A DNA stretch of 64,000 nt from WTKG01 sp963735005 (GTDB lineage: Bacteria; Actinomycetota; Actinomycetes; Actinomycetales; Demequinaceae), in assembly GCA_963735005.1 (NCBI GenBank), contig CAVTJA010000009.1, positions 46,917-110,916 on the forward strand. Reading direction: 5' to 3'. The stretch's first letter is position 1; every line of letters starts with the position of its first letter. Both the position numbers and the translations under genes were made by a program. Positions 45,991-53,729 of the stretch are shown here, piece by piece. The notes under the pieces were generated by a model that had not been told where the DNA came from, ran no database searches, and saw only the letters and a list, made by a program, of their open reading frames with translations.

Positions 45991-48858
45991 GTGGCCGTCC
46001 TCGACAAGTTGTTGCGCATGGGTGAGGGGCGTACGCTCCGCAAGTTGGCAAGGGTCGTCAGGCTGACAAACGCCCTGGAGCCCCTCTACCAAGAGATGTC
46101 CGACGCCGAGCTCAAGGCCGTCACCGAGGACTTCCGCAAGCGCCACGCCGACGGCGAGTCCCTCGACTCCCTGATGCCCGAGGCCTTCGCAGCGGTCCGT
46201 GAGGCCTCCGTGCGCACGCTCGGCCTGCGCCACTTTGACGTGCAGCTGCTGGGTGGCGCCGCGCTGTTCGGCGGCAACATCGCCGAGATGAAAACCGGTG
46301 AAGGTAAGACGCTCGTCGCGACCCTGCCGGCGTACCTCGCCGCAATCGCGGGCAAGGGCGTCCACATCGTCACGGTGAACGACTACCTGGCGCACTACCA
46401 GTCCGACTTGATGGGCCGCATCTTCCGGTTCCTTGGCATGACTACGGGCTGCATCCTGTCGAACCAGCCGCCCGAGGAGCGCCGCACGCAGTACGCGGCG
46501 GACGTCACCTACGGCACCAACAACGAGTTTGGCTTCGACTACCTGCGCGACAACATGGCGCGCAGCACCCAGGAGCTCGTCCAGCGCGAGCACAACTACG
46601 CGATCGTTGACGAGGTTGACTCCATCCTCATCGACGAGGCGCGTACGCCGCTGATCATCTCCGGCCCCGCGCAGGGCGACAACAACCGTTGGTACGGCGA
46701 GTTCGCCCAGATCGCCAAGCGCCTGGTGGCGGAAGAAGACTACGAGGTCGACGAGAAGAAGCGCACCGTGGCGATGCTCGACCCGGGCATCGACAAGGTG
46801 GAGAAGGCGCTCGGCATCGACAACCTTTACGACCCGGCTAACACCCCGCTGATCGGGTTCCTCAACAATTCCGTCCGCGCCAAGGAGCTGTTCAAGCGCG
46901 ACAAGGAGTACGTGGTGCAGGCAGGTGAGGTCGACATCGTCGACGAGCACACTGGCCGCCTGCTCAAGGGCCGCCGCTACTCCGAGGGGCTGCACCAGGC
47001 GATCGAGGCGAAGGAGGGCGTGCCGGTCAAGGCGGAGAACCAGACCTACGCCTCCATCACGCTCCAGAACTACTTCCGCCTCTACGACAAGCTGGCCGGC
47101 ATGACCGGTACGGCGCAGACTGAGGCGGCGGAGCTCCACGGCACCTACGGCATGGGCGTGCTGCCCATCCCGACCAACCTGCCGATGATCCGCAAAGATG
47201 AGTCCGACTTCCTGTACAAGAACGAGCAGGCCAAGTTCGACGCGATCGTCGAGGACATCAAGGCGCGCAACGCGAAGGGCCAGCCGGTGCTGGTGGGCAC
47301 GGTGTCGGTCGAGAAGTCGGAGCGGCTGAGCAAGGAGCTCAAGAAGCACGGCATCAAGCACGAGGTCCTCAACGCCAAGCAGCACGAGCGCGAGGCCTCG
47401 ATCGTTGCCGAGGCCGGCCGTCTTGGCGCCGTCACCGTCGCCACCAACATGGCTGGCCGCGGTACTGACATCATGCTGGGCGGCAACCCCGAGTTCCGCG
47501 CCGTCAAGACGCTCGCCGACAAGGGCCTCGACCCCGCCGAGGACGCGGAGCAGTACGAGAAGGAATGGGACAAGGTCTTCGAGGCGGAGCAGGACGCCAC
47601 CGAGGCCGAGCGCGAGAAGGTGCTCGAGGCGGGCGGCCTGTACGTGCTTGGCACAGAGCGACACGAGTCCCGCCGTATCGACAACCAGCTGCGTGGACGC
47701 TCCGGCCGCCAAGGCGACCCGGGCGAGTCCCGCTTCTACCTGTCTCTCGAGGACGACCTGATGCGACTGTTCCAGTCCGGCATCGCGGCCACGATGATGA
47801 ACTCGGGCGCGTTCCCGGACGACATGCCCATCGAGTCCAAGGTGCTGACGCGCGGCGTGCGCAGTGCCCAGTCCCAGATCGAGGGCCGCAACCACGAGAT
47901 GCGCAAGAACGTCCTCAAGTACGACGACATCATGAACTCGCAGCGCACCGTGATCTATTCGGAGCGCCGCCGCGTGCTGCATGGCGAGGACTTCGAGGAG
48001 CAGATGAAGGGCTTCGCCGACGACGTCATCCGCGACTACGTGGTCCCGGCGACCACCGTGGGTGCACCGGACGACTGGGACCTCGACGCCCTGTTCACGG
48101 AACTTCACGCTGTGGTGCCGCTGACCATCAAGCCCGAGGAGTTGATCGAGGAGGCCGGCGGCCTTCACGCGATGACCTCCGAGTACCTCGTGCGCGAGTG
48201 GCAGTCCGACGCCCGCCTGCTGTACGAAGCCAAGGAGAAGGAGCTGACGACGGACGTCATGCGTCAGGTGGAGCGCCAGGTGGTGCTGCAGGTGCTTGAC
48301 CTCAAGTGGCGCGAACACTTGTACGAGATGGACTACCTGCGCGAGGGCATTGGCCTGCGGTCCATGGGCCAGCGCGACCCGCTCATGGAGTACCAGCGCG
48401 AGGGTTTCCAGATGTTCGAGGCGATGACTGACTCGATCAAGGAGTCCGCCATCCAGATCATGTTCCGCGTCGAGAAGCGCGAGGGCCCGCCCCCCGGCGA
48501 GCAGCTCCAGCAGGGCCAGCCGCTGACGGCCTCATCGGCTGCGGCTGCGGCGACGTCAAACGCGGGCCGCGCCCGCGCGGCCGCGCCCGCGACGCCTCCT
48601 GGCATGATCTCGACAGCGACCTCTACGGGGAGCGGAGGCGGGTCGGCGTTCCAGCAGAACCTGAGCTACTCGGGCCCGTCGGAGCCGGGCACCGCTGCGG
48701 CGCCCAAGAAGGGCAAGGCGGGAGGCGGGGCCAAGACCGCGACGGTGCACAAGCCTTCAGCCGACGGCCAGAGCTTCGAGGGCACCCCGCGCAACGCGCA
48801 GTGCCCGTGTGGCAGCGGCAAGAAGTACAAGCTCTGCCACGGCAAGAACGAGTCCTGA
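45991..48858 (+). CDS. secA: SecA preprotein translocase ATPase
   Basis: 955 residues. Motor that drives Sec-dependent protein export. Walker A M-K-T-G-E-G-K-T, DEAD-type V-D-E-V-D-S-I-L-I-D-E-A-R-T, N-M-A-G-R-G-T-D-I and H-E-S-R-R-I-D-N-Q-L-R-G-R are all present. The C-terminus (residues ~930-950) has the zinc-binding C-P-C-G-S-G-K-K-Y-K-L-C-H. Full-length, so SecA1 type. GTG 45991 has GGAGAG upstream; a TACGAT at 45951-45956 may be the -10 box. Confidence 0.97.
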   Translation: MAVLDKLLRMGEGRTLRKLARVVRLTNALEPLYQEMSDAELKAVTEDFRKRHADGESLDSLMPEAFAAVREASVRTLGLRHFDVQLLGGAALFGGNIAEMKTGEGKTLVATLPAYLAAIAGKGVHIVTVNDYLAHYQSDLMGRIFRFLGMTTGCILSNQPPEERRTQYAADVTYGTNNEFGFDYLRDNMARSTQELVQREHNYAIVDEVDSILIDEARTPLIISGPAQGDNNRWYGEFAQIAKRLVAEEDYEVDEKKRTVAMLDPGIDKVEKALGIDNLYDPANTPLIGFLNNSVRAKELFKRDKEYVVQAGEVDIVDEHTGRLLKGRRYSEGLHQAIEAKEGVPVKAENQTYASITLQNYFRLYDKLAGMTGTAQTEAAELHGTYGMGVLPIPTNLPMIRKDESDFLYKNEQAKFDAIVEDIKARNAKGQPVLVGTVSVEKSERLSKELKKHGIKHEVLNAKQHEREASIVAEAGRLGAVTVATNMAGRGTDIMLGGNPEFRAVKTLADKGLDPAEDAEQYEKEWDKVFEAEQDATEAEREKVLEAGGLYVLGTERHESRRIDNQLRGRSGRQGDPGESRFYLSLEDDLMRLFQSGIAATMMNSGAFPDDMPIESKVLTRGVRSAQSQIEGRNHEMRKNVLKYDDIMNSQRTVIYSERRRVLHGEDFEEQMKGFADDVIRDYVVPATTVGAPDDWDLDALFTELHAVVPLTIKPEELIEEAGGLHAMTSEYLVREWQSDARLLYEAKEKELTTDVMRQVERQVVLQVLDLKWREHLYEMDYLREGIGLRSMGQRDPLMEYQREGFQMFEAMTDSIKESAIQIMFRVEKREGPPPGEQLQQGQPLTASSAAAAATSNAGRARAAAPATPPGMISTATSTGSGGGSAFQQNLSYSGPSEPGTAAAPKKGKAGGGAKTATVHKPSADGQSFEGTPRNAQCPCGSGKKYKLCHGKNES

Positions 48859-48868
48859 CGGGCGCCAT

Positions 48869-49288
48869 TTAACCGATCTCGAGGGCGGTCGCCTTCCAGC
48901 GGCCGCAGACGTCCTCGAAGCGGGCTGCGACAGCGCGCACCCGCACGCCGTCGTCCACCACCAGGCTGGCTTCCGCAGCGACCTCTGACGCCCGGTAGAC
49001 CCGGATGCGCTTGATGCGCGCCTGGTGCGCGGGCGCCTTGCCAGCGCGCCTGGCGAGGGCGGACTGCGACGCCAACGCATCGTAAATCTCGGGCGTGATC
49101 CAGCGTACGAGTGTGTCCACCTCGCGCCCGCCCAGCACGGCCTCCACCGCCGTCTTGACGACGGTGCATGCGAGCGGCGTGGGATCCCCTAGTTGCTTGC
49201 GCGCCCGCGTGTATGGATTGGGCGGCGCGGGACGGCTTGGCGCGCGCGTCGCGTGGACGATTGGCGCCTCGGCAAGCGCTGCAGACAT
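48869..49288 (-). CDS. Rv3235 family protein
   Basis: 139 residues, soluble. A Pro/Ala-rich N-terminus is followed by a compact alpha+beta domain with V-V-K-T-A-V-E-x-x-x-G-x-R-x-x-x-x-L-x-R-W-I-T-P and a C-terminal W-K-x-T-A-L-E-I-G. This is the Rv3235 family, unknown function, usually near secA. ATG 49288 has TTGGAGGT 4-5 bp upstream, which excludes the TTG at 49300. Convergent with secA (10-bp gap). Confidence 0.75.
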   Translation of the reverse strand: MSAALAEAPIVHATRAPSRPAPPNPYTRARKQLGDPTPLACTVVKTAVEAVLGGREVDTLVRWITPEIYDALASQSALARRAGKAPAHQARIKRIRVYRASEVAAEASLVVDDGVRVRAVAARFEDVCGRWKATALEIG

Positions 49289-49334
49289 GGGGACCTCCAA
49301 TTCGGCCTATGACCCCTGCAAAGCCCATTAGGCA

Positions 49335-49365
49335 TTGTTTAATGTCAGTTGATGTTGTTTAGTGT
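49335..49365. promoter_or_regulatory. AT-rich direct repeat (11 bp, 20-bp period)
   Basis: TTGTTTAATGT (49335-49345) and TTGTTTAGTGT (49355-49365) match at 10 of 11 positions and start exactly 20 bp apart, two helical turns. They lie in a ~60-bp AT-rich island between the divergent Rv3235-family gene and the hypothetical at 49436. This looks like a direct-repeat operator. Confidence 0.45.
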
Positions 49366-49423
49366 CTTACGTAAGCGTTTGATTGTCCAGCGGAACGCGA
49401 AGGTGTGGACAACGCGGTTCGCG

Positions 49424-49429
49424 TAAGTT
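49424..49429 (+). promoter_or_regulatory. -10 box (TAAGTT), leaderless
   Basis: TAAGTT, 6 bp, ATG 49436. Confidence 0.5.
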
Positions 49430-49435
49430 GAAGGG

Positions 49436-49945
49436 ATGCGGTGGAACGACTTGTTCGGTGACCTTGAGGCGCAGCTAGATGCGGCGCAGGCGGCGGAGTT
49501 TGACGCCGAGGTCTCCGAGCGCGCGGAATCGGAGCGCGCGTCCGTGGAGTTTGGGAGCCGCCTTGTCGCGTCGCGAGGCGCAGAGGTCACGGTGTCGCTC
49601 GCCGGCGGCAGCCGCGTGCGGGGCCGCGTCGCCGACGTCACGCCGCAGTGGGTGCTGGTCGAGGACGGCGGCCGCCAACACCTGGTGCCGACGTCGGCCA
49701 TCGCCTTTGTGGGTGGAGTCTCGCCGCGCGCGGCGGAAGTCAGCGAGGTCGAGCGGCGGCTACCGCTTGGCCACGCTCTTAGGGCGCTCGCGCGTGACCG
49801 CGTGACGGTGGCCGTGGCCACGACGGGCGGGGACTGCGTGGGGGTGATCGGCCCGGTCGGTCGCGATCACCTGGACCTGATTCAGGAGAACGGGCAGGCG
49901 GTCGCCGTGCCGTTCGCGCTGCTAGTGCGCGTCACCTCGACCTAG
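49436..49945 (+). CDS. Conserved hypothetical protein (actinobacterial)
   Basis: 169 residues, soluble. N-terminal acidic helix (residues 1-40, M-R-W-N-D-L-F-G-D-L-E-A-Q-L-D) and two small beta-barrel-like halves (residues ~45-95 and ~115-165; V-T-V-S-L-A-G-G-S-R-V-R-G and V-G-P-V-G-R-D-H-L-D-L-I). I recognise it only as a family often found beside the SAF/HTH genes of Micrococcales; some databases have labelled such proteins regulators without evidence. Leaderless start. Its 3' end overlaps the convergent HTH gene by 24 bp. Confidence 0.65.
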   Translation: MRWNDLFGDLEAQLDAAQAAEFDAEVSERAESERASVEFGSRLVASRGAEVTVSLAGGSRVRGRVADVTPQWVLVEDGGRQHLVPTSAIAFVGGVSPRAAEVSEVERRLPLGHALRALARDRVTVAVATTGGDCVGVIGPVGRDHLDLIQENGQAVAVPFALLVRVTST

Positions 49946-50170
49946 CGCGCCCTCGGCCTCGATCCCGAACTTCTCGCGCGTTGCGCTGTACTGCTGGGCG
50001 ATGTACTCCTCGAGCACCGAGGCCTCAATGCGCCACTGGCCGCGCCCGCCTACCTGAATGGCGGGGAGCTCACCCGAACGGACCAGCGCGTAGGCCTGAG
50101 CGCTTGTCACGTCGAGGATCTCTTGGACCTCGGTGAGGCGGAGGAATCGCTTGCCCGTGTCCTTGACCAT
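49922..50170 (-). CDS. Excisionase/MerR-type helix-turn-helix protein
   Basis: 82 residues. The fold is the small winged helix-turn-helix of the excisionase (HTH_17) family: F-L-R-L-T-E-V-Q-E-I-L-D-V-T-S-A-Q-A-Y-A-L-V-R-S-G-E-L-P with G-x-W-R-I-E wing. A short C-terminal helix follows. In actinobacteria this gene sits between the small hypothetical and the SAF gene and is chromosomal, not phage-borne. ATG 50170 has GGGAGA upstream; the longer frame is non-coding in character. Likely DNA-binding regulator; target unknown. Confidence 0.78.
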   Translation of the reverse strand: MVKDTGKRFLRLTEVQEILDVTSAQAYALVRSGELPAIQVGGRGQWRIEASVLEEYIAQQYSATREKFGIEAEGALGRGDAH

Positions 50171-50275
50171 GTCTGAATTCTCCCACGATGACCGGCCTTG
50201 GCCGTGGTTATCCACACCCGTCCTGCAAGCCCCGGCGCCGTTGGCCACTATGGGCGTACGGACGAGGAGGTAGAC

Positions 50276-50896
50276 GTGAAGGTACCCACTGGACCCATGG
50301 CAGGACGGCTCAAGCGGCCAGGTTGGCGCGACCCGCGCCTGCTGATCGGGATCACGCTGGTCGTGGTCGCGATGGTCGGCACCGCATCCGTCGTCGCCGG
50401 CGCGGACCACACGGAGCCGTTCTACGCGGCGCGCGACACCCTCACTCCGGGCACCGCCATCACGCTCGACGACCTGCTAATCGTCAAGGTGCGCGTGGGC
50501 GATGGCTACGTGAGCAACGCCGACGACGTGGTGGGCAAGGTCGCGACGCGCGTCGTGGGAGCGGGGGAGCTGGTCCCGGCCACGGCGCTGGCCGAGCCGG
50601 ACGCCTTTGTGACGCGGTCGGTCGCCGTGGTGACGACGCTGCCGCTTGGTCAAGAGGTGCAGCGCGGCTCGCAGGTGGATGTGTGGGTGACGACCGACGA
50701 GCTCGACGGGCCAGCGTCGCGCCAGGTCGCGCATGACGTGGTCGTGGAGGACGTGTCCCGTGACACGGGGGCCTTCGCAACCGGCGGCTCCGAGACCGTG
50801 TACGTGCTGGTCCCAGAGGGCTCGGTTGGCACCTTCTTGGCGGACATCGCTGGCGGCGGCGACGTGGCGGTCGTGAGCGTGGCTGGGGGGCGGTAG
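50276..50896 (+). CDS. SAF domain-containing membrane-anchored protein (CpaB-like)
   Basis: 206 residues. One N-terminal membrane helix (residues ~23-43), then a SAF domain (residues ~50-115: A-R-D-T-L-T-P-G-T-A-I, G-A-G-E-L-V-P). A C-terminal region resembling the RcpC/CpaB fold follows. CpaB-type proteins are periplasmic parts of Tad/Flp pilus machines, and the next gene is CpaE-like, but no other Tad gene is present. GTG 50276 is preceded by GAGGAGG with 5-bp spacing. Confidence 0.8.
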   Translation: MKVPTGPMAGRLKRPGWRDPRLLIGITLVVVAMVGTASVVAGADHTEPFYAARDTLTPGTAITLDDLLIVKVRVGDGYVSNADDVVGKVATRVVGAGELVPATALAEPDAFVTRSVAVVTTLPLGQEVQRGSQVDVWVTTDELDGPASRQVAHDVVVEDVSRDTGAFATGGSETVYVLVPEGSVGTFLADIAGGGDVAVVSVAGGR

Positions 50897-50898
50897 GC

Positions 50899-52101
50899 AT
50901 GCCGCACGGCGTGGTGATGGCGATCCGCAGCGGGATCGAGGCTGACGTCGCTGCGGCCATCGACGCGCACCCTGCGCTGGTGGTGTCGCGCCGATGCGCG
51001 GACCTGGCCGAGGCTATCGCCGCGGCCGAGGCGGGGGTGGGTGGCGTTGTCGTGGTGTCGGCGCAGCCCCACCTGAACCGCGCGTCCGTGCGCCGCATCG
51101 CCAAGGCGGGCGTGCCGATCGTGGGGGTCGCGGACGGTGAGCGCGATGCGGAGGCGCTGGCGCCGCTCGGGCTCGCGCAGGTTTTCGACGCCGGTGACGG
51201 CGCGGATGCGATCGTCGCGGGCGTGGCCGCGGCGCTAGCCGGGGGTGAGCTCGAGGCCGAGGTGCCGTCCGATGTCGAGGCCGACGCTCCACGGGAGCGC
51301 GGGGTGGTCATCGCCGTGTGGGGGCCTGCGGGCGCCCCCGGGCGCACCACGGCCGCGATCGAGATCGCGGCCTTCGCGGCGCGCGCCGCAGGCGCGGTGC
51401 TCGTGGACGCGGACACCTACGGGGCGTCCGTGGCCCAGCGGCTGGGCATGTTGGACGAGGCGCCGGGGATCGCCGCGCTGGCGCGTTCGGGCGTGGCAGG
51501 CACGCTGGTCGCCGCGGACGTCGAGCGGCACGCGCTCGGGGTGGGCGGGGGCCTGCGGGTAGCGAGCGGCCTGTCGCGGCCGGACCGGTGGCCTGAGCTG
51601 TCGGAGGCCGCGCTCGACGCCGTCTGGGAGGGGGCCCGCGACGCCTCGCCGGTGACAGTGATCGACACTCACTCGTGCATCGAGGTGGACGGCGGCGGCC
51701 GCAACGCGGCCGCCACGAGCGCCCTCGCGGCAGCCGATGTGGTGGTGGTTGTGGGCGCGCCGGACCCGGTGGGTATCCAGCGGTTGGTCGCCGCGCTCAG
51801 CGACCTGGCCGACTCGGGCTTGGCCGAGGGCGCCGAGCGGTTGGTGGTCGTCAACAGGCTGCGCGCGTCGGCCGCTGGCGCCCGTCCAGCCGAGGCGGTT
51901 GCGGATGCGCTTGCCCGCTACGCCTCCGTTGACCGCGTGTGGACCGTCTCCGACGACCCAAAGGCGTGCGACGAGGCGCTGCTCGCGGGCCAGTCGCTCA
52001 CGGAGCGCGCACCTGGCTCGCCGGCGACGCAGGGTTTCCACGTGCTGGCGGCGGCGGCCCTCGAGGCGGCGACTCGTCTGCGAACTGTGGGGGCCTCGTG
52101 A
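50899..52101 (+). CDS. CpaE/TadZ-like MinD-family ATPase
   Basis: 400 residues. An N-terminal receiver-like domain without phospho-acceptor logic (residues ~1-120) precedes a MinD/ParA ATPase. Its P-loop is deviant: W-G-P-A-G-A-P-G-R-T-T, with Arg in place of the usual Lys before T-T. V-D-A-D-T-Y-G and V-I-D-T-H-S follow. This matches actinobacterial CpaE/TadZ-like proteins that localise secretion or pilus machines. It starts 2 bp after the SAF stop. Confidence 0.78.
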   Translation: MPHGVVMAIRSGIEADVAAAIDAHPALVVSRRCADLAEAIAAAEAGVGGVVVVSAQPHLNRASVRRIAKAGVPIVGVADGERDAEALAPLGLAQVFDAGDGADAIVAGVAAALAGGELEAEVPSDVEADAPRERGVVIAVWGPAGAPGRTTAAIEIAAFAARAAGAVLVDADTYGASVAQRLGMLDEAPGIAALARSGVAGTLVAADVERHALGVGGGLRVASGLSRPDRWPELSEAALDAVWEGARDASPVTVIDTHSCIEVDGGGRNAAATSALAAADVVVVVGAPDPVGIQRLVAALSDLADSGLAEGAERLVVVNRLRASAAGARPAEAVADALARYASVDRVWTVSDDPKACDEALLAGQSLTERAPGSPATQGFHVLAAAALEAATRLRTVGAS

Positions 52102-52126
52102 TTCTCATGGGAGTGTGCGAAGATGA

Positions 52127-52146
52127 GTGCATCAAAAGTGATGCAC
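52127..52146. promoter_or_regulatory. Inverted repeat operator before the MazEF-like operon
   Basis: GTGCATCA-AAAG-TGATGCAC: perfect 8-bp arms with a 4-bp centre, ending 31 bp before the antitoxin ATG. Typical of an autoregulatory antitoxin site. Confidence 0.7.
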
Positions 52147-52177
52147 AGGATGACATGACGGGAGGGAGGCTTCGGCG

Positions 52178-52486
52178 ATGACGTCAACACACGAAGCGGA
52201 GGACGCCTCGCCGCTGGAGAAGCGGTTGTCTGTGCCGTTCACGGCACGGGATCTTGAGGACTTGCGCCTGCTGCGCGAGTCGCCCGAAAAGCTGCGTGCG
52301 CTTCCCGGCTCCCCGCCGGCTGACGCATCCGAGGCTCGGCTGGCGCGGGCCGTATTCGAGGCCGGGCTGGAGCGCTTGCGCGAGCTCGAGGACCTCGAAG
52401 GCTACGCGGCGCTTGCGCAGGACGAGGACTACCAGGCGTACCACCGGGCCCGCTCCACGGCGTCTCCGCGATACTCCCGGGGCTGA
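52178..52486 (+). CDS. Putative antitoxin of a MazEF/PemIK-type pair
   Basis: 102 residues, charged, helical, no membrane segment. I do not recognise a named antitoxin family, but position, size, the operator palindrome just upstream and a 3-bp gap to a PemK-like toxin make it the antitoxin by context. The C-terminal half (E-R-L-R-E-L-E-D-L-E-G-Y, then D-E-D-Y-Q-A-Y-H-R-A-R) resembles the flexible toxin-binding tail of such proteins. GGGAGGG lies ~12 bp before ATG 52178. Confidence 0.65.
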   Translation: MTSTHEAEDASPLEKRLSVPFTARDLEDLRLLRESPEKLRALPGSPPADASEARLARAVFEAGLERLRELEDLEGYAALAQDEDYQAYHRARSTASPRYSRG

Positions 52487-52489
52487 CCC

Positions 52490-52816
52490 GTGGCCGCGCC
52501 CACGTTCGTGCGGGGCCAGGTCTACTTTGCCGTGATGCCTCAGGTGGATGAACCGAAGCCGTATCTCGTGGTGTCAAACAACGCGCGCAACACAAAGCTG
52601 GGCACGGCGTTGGTGGTCAGGATCACGACTACCGACAAGCGGCACGTGCGCACGGCTGTGCCGATCCCAGAAGGCGAGTGCTGCGCGGGCTACGCGCTTT
52701 GCGACGACATCGAGCCGATGTACCCGGAAGACGTCAGCCGCTACGCGGGCGCGCTGTCGCTGCGCGTGATGCAGGACGTGGGCGAGGGTCTACGCGTCGC
52801 TCTCGCGCTCCGATAG
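52490..52816 (+). CDS. MazF/PemK-family endoribonuclease toxin
   Basis: 108 residues of the CcdB/PemK barrel fold: G-Q-V-Y-F-A, P-Y-L-V-V-S-N-N-A-R-N, L-V-V-R-I-T-T-T, and C-D-D-I-E in the middle strand. Such toxins cleave mRNA at short motifs when the antitoxin is lost. GTG 52490, 3 bp after the antitoxin stop. The next 96 bp to the hisN stop hold nothing I can name. Confidence 0.85.
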   Translation: MAAPTFVRGQVYFAVMPQVDEPKPYLVVSNNARNTKLGTALVVRITTTDKRHVRTAVPIPEGECCAGYALCDDIEPMYPEDVSRYAGALSLRVMQDVGEGLRVALALR

Positions 52817-52912
52817 ACGTCACCACTGGTCGGCTTCCTGGCGGGTGATTACTGCCCACCATTGCGGCTCACGGGCACTCAACACCCGCCAGCACGCCCG
52901 GCGCGCGACGAG

Positions 52913-53704
52913 CTACTCGCCTGCGAGCGCCTTGATGACCGCGTCGTGCAGCAGCCCGTTCGTCACCAGCGCGTTGCCGCCAAACGGACCCGGCTGGCCG
53001 TCCACCGACGTGAACGTGCCGCCGGCCTCCTCCACGATGGGCACCAGCGCCGCCATGTCGTACAGCTCGAGGCTGGGCTCCGTGGCAATCTCCACCACGC
53101 CCTCGGCCACCAGCATGTAGCTCCAGAAGTCGCCAAAGCCGCGTTCCCGCCAGCAGGCGCCAAGCAGGTCAACGAACTCCTCGAACCTGCCAGCCTTCTC
53201 CCACGCGTGAATCGAGGCGTGGCTGATGGTGGCCTGCTTGACCTCCGCGATCTCGGACACGTAGATCTGCTTGGCGTCCTTGACGCCCTTGCCCTTCCAC
53301 GCGCCGTCGCCCTTGGCCGCGAACCAGCGCATGCCAAGCGCGGGGGCGCTCACCACGCCCATCACCGGCTTGCCCTCGTCAAGGAGCGCGATCAGCGTGG
53401 CCCACACGGGGATGCCGCGCATGTAGTTCTTGGTGCCGTCCACCGGGTCAATCACCCATTGGCGCGGCCCTCCGCCCTTGGTCCCAAACTCCTCGCCCAG
53501 CACGGCATCGGCCGGGCGCTTGCGTTCCAGGACGTCGCGCACAGTGCTCTCCGCGTCCCGATCAATCTCGGTGACGGGGGACTCGTCGTCCTTGTGCGCG
53601 AACGGGATGTCGTTGGGGCCGAACCCGGCCATGGTGACCGCGTCCACCGCGTCGGCAATCTGGAGGGCGAGGGCGAGGTCTTCGGAATATGGGCCAGAAC
53701 TCAT
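52913..53704 (-). CDS. hisN: Inositol-monophosphatase-fold phosphatase, HisN-like
   Basis: 263 residues. Metal-binding motifs: D-x-x-E-S-x-x-R and G-E-E-F-G, W-V-I-D-P-V-D-G-T-K-N-Y, and the C-terminal E-L-Y-D-M-A-A-L near residue 220. It matches actinobacterial histidinol-phosphate phosphatase HisN more closely than generic IMPase. It catalyses the penultimate histidine step if so. ATG 53704 is 6 bp from TAGGCT, so leaderless and independent from the rsgA operon upstream. Confidence 0.85.
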   Translation of the reverse strand: MSSGPYSEDLALALQIADAVDAVTMAGFGPNDIPFAHKDDESPVTEIDRDAESTVRDVLERKRPADAVLGEEFGTKGGGPRQWVIDPVDGTKNYMRGIPVWATLIALLDEGKPVMGVVSAPALGMRWFAAKGDGAWKGKGVKDAKQIYVSEIAEVKQATISHASIHAWEKAGRFEEFVDLLGACWRERGFGDFWSYMLVAEGVVEIATEPSLELYDMAALVPIVEEAGGTFTSVDGQPGPFGGNALVTNGLLHDAVIKALAGE

Positions 53705-53710
53705 GCGATG

Positions 53711-53716
53711 AGCCTA
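53711..53716 (-). promoter_or_regulatory. -10 box (TAGGCT) of hisN, leaderless
   Basis: TAGGCT, 6 bp, ATG 53704 on the minus strand. Confidence 0.5.
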
Positions 53717-53729
53717 TCTGCGTAGGCGT

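Noticed and set aside
45949..48318. 789-codon open frame on the minus strand through secA
   Set aside because: Antisense shadow of a GC-rich gene: hydrophobic/charged repetitive composition, no motif, while the plus strand encodes a complete SecA.
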